Source: Gemmatimonadota bacterium
Lineage (GTDB): Bacteria > Gemmatimonadota > Gemmatimonadetes > Gemmatimonadales > Gemmatimonadaceae
Assembly: GCA_016704465.1 (NCBI GenBank)
Contig: JADJAD010000009.1
Coordinates: forward strand, 434,001 to 498,000
Reading direction: 5' to 3'
Length of the DNA stretch: 64,000 nucleotides
Made by a program: the position numbers and the translations under genes. Numbering within the stretch: position 1 is the stretch's first letter; the number at the start of each line of letters is the position of its first letter. Positions 58,046 to 64,000 of the stretch are shown in pieces. The notes beneath the pieces were generated by a model, which did not search any database, was not told where the DNA came from, and saw nothing but the letters and a program-made list of their open reading frames with translations.

Positions 58046-58458
58046 CCATCGTCGCCTGCTCCTCGATAGTCCTCGTCGCGGCGCTGTTCGCCGCAGCGAT
58101 CGTCTTCCGGCGCGACACCGACACCCAGCGCCGGCTCATGATCGTCGCCAATGCCTCGATCCTGCGGGCCGCCCTGGCGCGCGTCTTTCTCCACTTCCTC
58201 GCCCCTCCCGAGGTACGCGCCCTCCCTCTCGGTACGGCCCCGCCCCCGCCGATCCACGTGACCATCAATCCCGCAATCGTCGTCGACCTGCTCATTGTCG
58301 TCGGGATGGTCTACGACGCGCGCACGCGTGGGCGCCCGCAAGCGGCGTACGTGACCGGTCTCGCGGTCCTGCTCGCCGTGCAGTTCCTGCGCCTCCCGCC
58401 CAACACCGCGGCGGCGTGGCAGTCGGTGCTCGACACGGCGCTGGCGCGGGCTCGTTAG
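58046..58458 (+). pseudogene. Membrane protein lacking its N-terminus
   Basis: The C-terminal part of a multi-helix protein: VLVAALFAAAIVFRRDTDTQRRLMI, ILRAALARVFL, VVDLLIVVGMVYDARTRGRP and AYVTGLAVLLAVQFLRLP. The RRDTDTxxRLM and YDxxTRGR features recall uncharacterised four-to-seven-helix membrane proteins. The frame continues leftwards but only as the antisense of the IstB fragment, so the native start is missing. Probably inactive. Confidence 0.6.
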
Positions 58459-58742
58459 GCGGCGGGGGGCGGCGAACGTACGTGCGATCACGTCCGGCCC
58501 CTGCTGCGGCCTTCGTACATCCGCGAGTGTCCTGGCGTCCGACGCGCGCATTGATTGCGTCTTCCCGCCCGCGCCACGACCGACGCACCAGCCTCGACGG
58601 TTCGTGTCCGTCGATCGTGACACTCGGCACAGGGAACAGTGGCATGCGTGCCACACCTCTAGTGCGTGGAGCCGGGGAGGCACATATGCGAGGCTCGCGA
58701 TGTCACACCCCCGCGCGACGATCGCCATCAGCGGCAGGCGGT
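58459..58742. other. Gap with no supported gene
   Basis: 284 bases between two gene fragments. Frames here are Arg/Pro-rich and unconvincing. It may belong to the same rearranged zone. Confidence 0.3.
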
Positions 58743-58928
58743 ATGATGAATCCTTCAGGCACCGCACTGATCGGCGAGGATCCCAAACTGCGCGCAGCGC
58801 TTCGACTCGTCGAGCGCGTCGCTCCCACGCCGGCCACGGTCCTCATCGTCGGCGAGACGGGGACGGGAAAGGAGCTCGTCGCGCGACTTCTGCACCAGCG
58901 CTCGGCACGCGCGGCGCGGACCTTTCTC
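58743..58928 (+). pseudogene. Sigma-54 activator AAA+ domain, N-terminal fragment
   Basis: The frame starts at ATG 58743 and reads LIGEDPKLRAALRLVERVAP, then Walker A GETGTGKELVARLLHQRS, as in NtrC-type activators. It stops being similar at RTFL near 58928, where the GAFTGA loop, Walker B and arginine finger should still follow. The DNA then continues as the antisense of a kinase gene. At most 62 codons are genuine, so no activity is possible. Confidence 0.7.
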
Positions 58929-58929
58929 T

Positions 58930-59310
58930 CCCCTCGCGCCGGAAGTGCGCCTGTCCGGTCTCCCCCATCAGGGCGAGGCTCATCAGCTTCACCGCCGCGA
59001 AGCCTTCGAAGCGGCCGTCGGTCTTTTGCGCCTGCCACACGGATCCCATCCCGCCGTGTCCAAGCGGGCGCAGGAGGGTGTACTGGCCCAGCGTGCGTCC
59101 GGCGAGGCTGGTCGCTGGCGGCCCGGCGAGGAAGCCTCGTTCGTCGGCCCGCGCCTCGGCCGAGAGGAGGTCCGCGAGCGGCCTCACGAGCTCGGGCGAC
59201 TGCGCCGCAAGCGCGCGAATCCATGCGTCCCTGTCGGCGCCGCTGAGGTCCAGCGCCCGATCGAGCAGCGGCCCGAGGACCGGCCATTGGTCGGGATCTA
59301 TCTGTGGCAT
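58930..59310 (-). pseudogene. Ser/Thr protein kinase, N-terminal fragment
   Basis: From ATG at 59310: the N-terminal helical segment (LDRALDLSGADRDAWIRAL), then the start of a kinase domain with LGHGGMGSVWQA and AAVKLMSL. Similarity ends at AHFRREG (about 58930), before the HRD and DFG motifs. The truncation point coincides with the truncation of the oppositely oriented sigma-54 activator fragment. It resembles the kinase at 35085 in layout. Confidence 0.75.
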
Positions 59311-59331
59311 TCCGCTCCGTGCAGCCGCCCG

Positions 59332-60607
59332 TCAGCCCATCGATTGCGCGACGTTACCTGCATTCGGCGGGGAGGGCCAGAGGGGGAGCGAGGACCACCA
59401 GCGGCGGAACCGGTCCGTGCGACGCTGCCGTGTGAGCCACGCGGTGACGCACTCTCCCACGATGCCGATCGCGCCGGGCTCCTCGAAGGCGTGGCCGGCC
59501 CCGAGCACCAGCTGCAGCGTGACCGGTTCCGCCAGTCGTTGAGCGCAGGGGCGGCTGAGCAGGCAGGTGTCCACGTCTGCGGCGCCGACCACGAGCTGCG
59601 TCGGGGCCCCGACATGCGCCAGAGAGTCGTCGGCCAGGTCGATGCGTCCCCGCGCGATGTCGAAGCGCAACAGTCCGTCGCCGTCGGCCGCGCGCTCCCG
59701 ACTATCCAGCAGGTCGACACGCAGCGTCGCCCACACCGCCAGCCGCAATCGGGCGGCGAGGTAGCGGTTGCGATAGCTCCCTCGACTGCTGCCGCCGCCA
59801 TGCGCCAGAATGACGAGGCCGTGCGCCGTCCGGGCGCCGGCCGGAATGCCGAAGTTACCCGTCATGTGGGTCGTGGCGCTCGCCTCGACGGTCGGGATCC
59901 TCACCGCACGCTCGTGACCGGCCGGGAGCGCCGCGGCCTCGCTGGCGTGCGCGGTCGGCAGACGCCCCAGCAGAGTGCACACCCGAGCATCACCCACCGG
60001 GTCGTAGTCGTCGTACCAGTCGGAGACCGTCCCGAACTCCGGCGGCGTCGCAGCGCAAGTACCGCATCGAAGTCGGCGGCCACCTCGCGCACCCCATCGT
60101 TCGACGCGACCGGAACCGCTGCGATGCGTTGGGCCGGCCGGTGTCGACGAAGCGCGCGCGCGGCGGCCCTGAGCGTCGCGCCGCTGGCGATTCCGTCGTC
60201 GACCACGATGACCGTGCACCCCGCCAGCCGGCGCACCGGCCGGCCATCCCGATACCGCTGGATGCGCCGCTCGACCTCGGTGCGTTCGTACGCCAGCCCG
60301 GATGCCGTGACGCTCCGCGGAAGCCCGATGTAGTCATGGACATCGTCGAGCACGGGCGCGCCGCCCCCTCGGCGATTGCACCGAACGCCACCTCCTCGAG
60401 CCCCGGCACGACAAGTTTGCGAGCGATGAAGGTGTCGAGCGGGCCGTCAAGCGCGTGCGCGACCGGCGCGACCGGCGCGGCCACCGCCACACCGCCCCTC
60501 GCCATCCCGAGCACGACGACTTGGGGACCGCGGGCGTATGCCGCCAGCGCCTCCGCCAGCGCCACGCCGCCGGCATGGCGATCGCGAAACAACGGAGCGA
60601 CCGACAT
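59332..60607 (-). pseudogene. Phosphoribosyltransferase / dienelactone-hydrolase-like fusion, broken
   Basis: From ATG at 60607: PRTase N-terminus (LFRDRHAGGVALAEALAAYA, LGMARGGVAVAAPVA, ARKLVVPGLEEVAFGAI). One base is missing near 60361-60365, after which VLDDVHDYIGLP and the PRPP loop VIVVDDGIASGATL follow. A second one-base loss near 60063 leads to CAATPPEFGTVSDWYDDY and then an alpha/beta hydrolase part to 59332. In that part FDIA joins RGRIDLADDS directly, so about 45 residues holding the nucleophile elbow of relatives are missing. Intact two-domain proteins of this type exist (mycobacterial Rv0571c-like). Non-functional as read. Confidence 0.75.
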
Positions 60608-60622
60608 GACGGCCTCCCTGCG

Positions 60623-60790
60623 TCAGTTGGCCGCGAGCTTCTTGGACGGCGCGGAGACTTTCGACGCGACTTCGAGCTTGTGCTTGGCGAGTGCCGCGCG
60701 CGCTGCGGCGTCGGCGTCGCTGGGGCCGGTGAGACTCGAGCATCCGGTGACCGCAAGGGCGGCGACGACCAGCGTGAAGATGCCTTTCAT
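60623..60790 (-). CDS. Small lipoprotein
   Basis: A 55-residue protein: lipobox VTGC near residue 16 (MKGIFTLVVAALAVTGCSS), then a short Ala/Lys-rich helix (AAARAALAKHKLEVASKV). GGAG lies six bases before the ATG at 60790. Helical envelope lipoproteins of this size (Lpp-like) are common; function unknown. It lies 15 bases downstream of the broken fusion's start side, in the same direction. Confidence 0.65.
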   Translation of the reverse strand: MKGIFTLVVAALAVTGCSSLTGPSDADAAARAALAKHKLEVASKVSAPSKKLAAN

Positions 60791-60898
60791 GGTGTACTCC
60801 AGTGGGAGTGTCAGTGCAGCCGGCCCGATGAGGACCGGCACTTCGTAAGCGGAACGGTGACGGCGATCCCGACAGCCCGCGTGCGATTCGTGCTGCCG

Positions 60899-61365
60899 CT
60901 ACTCTGACGGCCTTGCCGTCGTGTCGCCTTTGAGGTCGAATACGCCGAGGTAGACGCAGACCCGGACGCCGCTCGTGTCGCACGCGCCGTCCGTGAGGAA
61001 GCAGATCTGATTGCCGCTCACCTTCGTTGGCGGGCAGGGAAGGCAGGCTGGGCTCTTTGGCGGCCCCTGGAAATGAGCGCGGCGGTGCCAGCGTCCAGCG
61101 GCGAGCGGCTCCTGGACATCGAGAGGTCCGTCCGCCCCGCAAGCGCCTGCCAGTCCGTGATCCCCTGTCGGATCTCTTCGAGCTCCCGCAGCTGCTCGAC
61201 GGTCATGCGTCCCATCTGCGTGATGTTGACCTTGAGCGCCTGCACGCGCTGGCTGAGCACCGCGCGTTTTGCGTCGCCTGCCGAGGGTGATGCCAGTTGT
61301 TCCGAACACCCCAGGAGCGAGAGAGCGAATGCTCCCGCGGTGACGACCTTCGAGCTCCAATGCAT
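60899..61365 (-). CDS. Cys-rich lipoprotein (frameshifted)
   Basis: From ATG at 61365: lipobox LLGC (residue 19), a helical stretch (LSQRVQALKVNITQMGRMT, EQLRELEEIRQGI), then, after a one-base loss in the CCCC run 61064-61067, a Cys-rich end: PACLPCPPTK, NQICFLTDGACD and VRVCVYLGVFDL. The stop is at 60899. Five cysteines in the tail suggest disulfides or metal binding. No family recognised. It may be co-transcribed with the small lipoprotein downstream. Confidence 0.6.
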
Positions 61366-61545
61366 CGGTCACCTGCTCGGTTTGGGCGGCCGAGGGAGTC
61401 CCGACGAAGGTCGATGCCGCGGGGCGTGCGCACCCCGGCATGCTCTGTGAGCGGGAAGCGGCGCGAGCACCCGACACGCAAGGGGACGCATCGCGCGACG
61501 ACACGATTCGACGCCGCTGCTGCCTCGCCGATGCGCCGTGACGCG

Positions 61546-62679
61546 TCACCCCGGATCGTAGATCTCCGCACTCGTCGCGGCTCCGACTCCCTGGCCGCCG
61601 ACCACCAGCACCTTGCCGTTTGGCAACAGCACCGCCGCGTGATTCGCGCGCGGCACGCGCATGTCGCCGGCGGAGACCCAACGCCCGGCCGCGACGTCGA
61701 ACCGCTCCGCGCTTCCGAGTGGCGTGCTTCCACCGCCGCCGGACACGAGCACGTCGCCGGTTCGCAGGGCGATCGCCGCATGCGAGATACGCCCCTGACC
61801 GAGCGCCGCCGCGACCGTCCACGCGCCGGTTGCGGCGTCATAGATGTCCGAGGCCGGAAAGACGGTCGAGACGAAGTCGCTGCCGCCGGTCAGCAGCAAG
61901 CGTCCGTTGGGGAGGGCCACCGCGCGGTGAAAGCCCCGCGCGACGCTCACGTTCCCGGTGGTCGTCCACGTATCGGTGCGTGGGTCGAAGCGCTCGGCGC
62001 TGGCGTGGAGCGTCGGCGCGCTGTACGTCCCAGATCCTCCCCCTGCCACGAGGACCGTGCCGTTGGACAGGGTCGTCGCGGTGTGTCCGCCGCGAGCGAC
62101 GGAGAGACTCGTCGTGCGACTCCAACGCCCGATGGCAGGATCATAGATCTCCGCCGTCGCGATCGCGTTGAGGTCGGTCCCCGTGCCGGACCCTCCCATC
62201 ACGAGCACTCGTCCGTCGGGGAGGAGTGCAGCTGCGGCGAGGTTACGCGGCTCCGTCATGCTCCCAGTGACGGTCCACGAGTCGGTGGTGGGGTCGTACA
62301 GCTCCGCGCTCGCCAGGCGCGTCGACGGCTGGATCGAGTAGCCGCCCGCCACGAGCACCTTGCCATCGAGCAGGCGAACCGCCACGTGATTCCCACGTCC
62401 CGTGGCGAGCGCGCCGGCCGGGCGCCAGTTGCCGGTCGCGGGATCATACCGTTCACTGCTACCTAGGATTTGGAACGGCAGGCCTACTGCTTGACCGCCG
62501 ACGGCCAGGACACCGCCGTCCGCGAGCACGGTCAGGGAGTGCAGCGCGCGGCCCGTTGTCAGCGATCCGGTCAGGCTCCACGGCTGTGCAGGTACCGTCA
62601 CCGGCGGCGGGGTGATCCCCGCATCACCACTTCCACCGCAGGCCGCCAGACATGCGGTGAGCATCCAGAGTCGTTGCAT
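61546..62679 (-). CDS. Kelch-repeat lipoprotein
   Basis: A 377-residue protein: lipobox LAAC (near residue 14), then about seven Kelch-type blades with the GxHxA...LLxDGKVLVAGG...AELYDPxTxxW pattern (for example LLDGKVLVAGGYS, ASAELYDPTTDSW). It forms a beta-propeller on the cell surface or in the periplasm; such proteins bind carbohydrate or protein partners. GGAG precedes ATG 62679 by eight bases; an in-frame ATG at 62847 lacks support. No catalytic residues to assign. Confidence 0.88.
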   Translation of the reverse strand: MQRLWMLTACLAACGGSGDAGITPPPVTVPAQPWSLTGSLTTGRALHSLTVLADGGVLAVGGQAVGLPFQILGSSERYDPATGNWRPAGALATGRGNHVAVRLLDGKVLVAGGYSIQPSTRLASAELYDPTTDSWTVTGSMTEPRNLAAAALLPDGRVLVMGGSGTGTDLNAIATAEIYDPAIGRWSRTTSLSVARGGHTATTLSNGTVLVAGGGSGTYSAPTLHASAERFDPRTDTWTTTGNVSVARGFHRAVALPNGRLLLTGGSDFVSTVFPASDIYDAATGAWTVAAALGQGRISHAAIALRTGDVLVSGGGGSTPLGSAERFDVAAGRWVSAGDMRVPRANHAAVLLPNGKVLVVGGQGVGAATSAEIYDPG

Positions 62680-63260
62680 CGTCAGTCTCCTCGAGTTTGG
62701 TCCGCCATGTTGACCTAGAGCGGACATTCGGGGCGAGAGGCGACAGGCGGTGCGGCGCCGTGGAGGGGAGCATCGTTCGGCAGGACGTAGCGCACCCGGG
62801 ATGACGCGTGGTCGAGCACGCATCCGCAGGTCCCGCCGGCGCCGCACGTCGCTACTGCAGCGAAGCGACGGAGACCTTCGACGAGCTGAGTGTGGAGGGC
62901 GGACCGCTCGTCGTCCGGCACTGTCCCTTCGCTCCAGTTACGCTGACGCAGACCAATGCGGACACCGTTTTCGCGACACTGCCCGTCAGCGAGGTCGTCT
63001 TCCGGCGCGATGCGCAAGGCACCGTGACCAGCTTCGAGGCCGACAATGGTGGGGCGGGTGAATCGCGCGTGGGTTCCGCTGATGTCGCGGCGCGCTATCT
63101 GCCCCCGCGAGCCGCTTCCGTTGGGTCAGGTGCCGGATGCGCTGTTGCAACCGGTTGAATGATCGCGTCTTCCCTCTGCGCCATGCCGTCTTCCCGACAG
63201 GGAGCTTGCGCACCGAGCAGCATGGGCGCGACAAGCCCCGTCCACGCGCCCACAAGCCGA
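62680..63260. other. 581-base gap with a possible gene remnant
   Basis: A plus-strand frame near 62930-63060 reads TLTQTNADTVFATLPVSE and VVFRRDAQGTVTSFEADNG, a pattern like the C-terminal domain of some serine hydrolases (DUF3471-like, with RDAxGxVTxF). No start or catalytic region is present. The rest shows nothing. Either a decayed gene end or chance. Confidence 0.25.
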
Positions 63261-63860
63261 TCAGTCGCGCATGAAATGGCAGCTGTAGCCGCCGGGATTC
63301 TTGCGCAGATAGTCCTGGTGGTAGGTCTCGCCGTCATACCACGTCCCGGCCGGCTCGATGCTCGTCGTCACCGGACGCTTCCACTTCCCCGACGCGTTCA
63401 CGCATGCGATGACCTGCTCCGCCGCCACCCGCTGCTCCTCGGACTGCGGGAAGATCGCCGAGCGGTACTGCGTCCCCACGTCGTTCCCCTGACGGTTGAG
63501 CGTCGTGGGGTCATGCAGCCGGAAAAACCAGCGCTCGAGCAGCTCCTCGAAGGTCAGGCGGGCCGGGTCGAAGGTCACTCGAATCGCCTCCGCGTGCCCC
63601 GACCTGCTGTCGTGCGTGTCGTGATAGGTCGGGTTTTCCATCCAGCCGCCGGTGTAACCGACCTCGGTATCGATCACCCCAGGGACATCGCGCAGGATCT
63701 CCTCGACACCCCAGAAGCAGCCGCCAGCCAGCACGGCGGTCTCGGTGCGCGTCACGGTGCCCGTGGCCAAGGGGACGTTCCCGGCGTGGCCGTCGCGCTC
63801 GTGGCCGTCGCGCTCGTGGCCGTCGCGCTCGTGGCGGTCGTGCTCGTTGTGGTCAGGCAT
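63261..63860 (-). CDS. msrA: Peptide methionine sulfoxide reductase with His-rich N-terminus
   Basis: A 199-residue MsrA. The catalytic Cys48 is in AGGCFWGVEE; GYTGGWMENPTYHDTHDSRSGHAE, LNRQGNDVGTQYRSAIF and the C-terminal NPGGYSC with a resolving Cys are all present. It reduces methionine-S-sulfoxide using thioredoxin. The N-terminal 25 residues are unusual: DRHERDGHERDGHERDGHAG, an imperfect repeat of HERDG encoded by a 15-base tandem repeat, which may bind metal. No ribosome site is visible before ATG 63860, and an upstream ATG at 63932 is possible. Confidence 0.9.
   Translation of the reverse strand: MPDHNEHDRHERDGHERDGHERDGHAGNVPLATGTVTRTETAVLAGGCFWGVEEILRDVPGVIDTEVGYTGGWMENPTYHDTHDSRSGHAEAIRVTFDPARLTFEELLERWFFRLHDPTTLNRQGNDVGTQYRSAIFPQSEEQRVAAEQVIACVNASGKWKRPVTTSIEPAGTWYDGETYHQDYLRKNPGGYSCHFMRD
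63791..63850. repeat. 15-base tandem repeat in msrA
   Basis: CGTCGCGCTCGTGGC repeats exactly three times (63791-63835), with a degenerate fourth copy to 63850. It encodes the HERDG repeats and keeps the frame because the unit is 15 bases. Copy number may vary between strains. Confidence 0.85.
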
Positions 63861-64000
63861 GGCGAGGGGAGTACGTGAGCGGTGAAGATGGTGCGGGCGC
63901 TCGGAGCGAAGACGCAGGCACCACATGTACACGCGGCCCGTGGGGACAAGTTCCCGGCACCGCTCGAGCGTGCCGATCGTTCCGGCGTGCTGATCCTGCA

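Noticed and set aside
1..64000. CRISPR arrays, rRNA, tRNA and phage genes
   Set aside because: No spaced direct repeats, no recognisable RNA gene sequence and no integrase, capsid or tail genes were seen on either strand.

Overview
The window looks like chromosome from a GC-rich, Gram-negative, soil- or sediment-type bacterium, most probably of the phylum Gemmatimonadota. This is an inference. It rests on high GC content, a SusC/SusD outer-membrane pair, many lipoproteins and outer-membrane barrels, several Ser/Thr kinases with PD40 or TPR sensor regions, ECF-sigma/kinase pairs, and an ABC-permease/M1-aminopeptidase fusion. No rRNA, tRNA or CRISPR array was seen.

Layout. (1) 0.3-8 kb: a SnoaL-like protein, a flavin monooxygenase divergent from an AraC regulator, and a minus-strand trio (outer-membrane barrel, multicopper oxidase, cyclase-family hydrolase). 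A small membrane protein and an alcohol dehydrogenase that has lost its nucleotide-binding segment follow. (2) 8-22 kb: the best-defined system, a polysaccharide-utilisation locus for alginate or a related polyuronate. It holds a GntR/LacI hybrid regulator with an AT-rich operator/promoter island, SusC, SusD, a PF05426 lyase, a PL17-like oligo-alginate lyase, an SDR reductase, a KdgF-like cupin, a hexuronate MFS transporter, KDPG aldolase and KDG kinase. Most of these genes overlap or nearly touch. Together they give uptake, depolymerisation, conversion to 2-keto-3-deoxygluconate, phosphorylation and cleavage to pyruvate plus glyceraldehyde-3-phosphate. (3) 22-28 kb: a kinase/PD40 protein and a divergent pair of YHYH-domain lipoproteins, one coupled to a small Cys/His-rich membrane protein of unknown role. 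(4) 28-34 kb: an RluA-family pseudouridine synthase and the ABC-permease/M1 fusion with its ATPase.

(5) 34-38 kb: an ECF sigma factor followed by a kinase-TPR protein. (6) 38-46 kb: an outer-membrane barrel, an Acg-like nitroreductase, a SnoaL protein, an M23-like peptidase and an alpha/beta hydrolase (the central genes joined by GTGA overlaps), then an MBL-fold hydrolase and a Tat-exported alanine-racemase-like protein. (7) 46-54 kb: an M28 peptidase, an ECF-sigma/kinase pair divergent from a kinase/PD40 protein, a beta-propeller lipoprotein and a SnoaL-like lipoprotein. (8) 54-57.6 kb: an M16 peptidase pair (catalytic plus inactive partner). (9) 57.6-61.4 kb: a scrambled zone with an IS21 IstB fragment, a headless membrane protein, fragments of a sigma-54 activator and a kinase meeting end to end, and a broken phosphoribosyltransferase-hydrolase. 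(10) 61.4-64 kb: a Kelch lipoprotein and an MsrA with a histidine-rich tandem-repeat N-terminus.

A general caution: at least ten reading frames are interrupted by single-base (once, apparently dinucleotide) indels, mostly in short G/C runs or GC repeats, while both halves stay well conserved. This pattern suggests residual assembly error rather than gene decay for most of them. Genes with missing internal segments (alcohol dehydrogenase, phosphoribosyltransferase-hydrolase) and the 58-59 kb fusions are different and look genuinely rearranged, or badly assembled.
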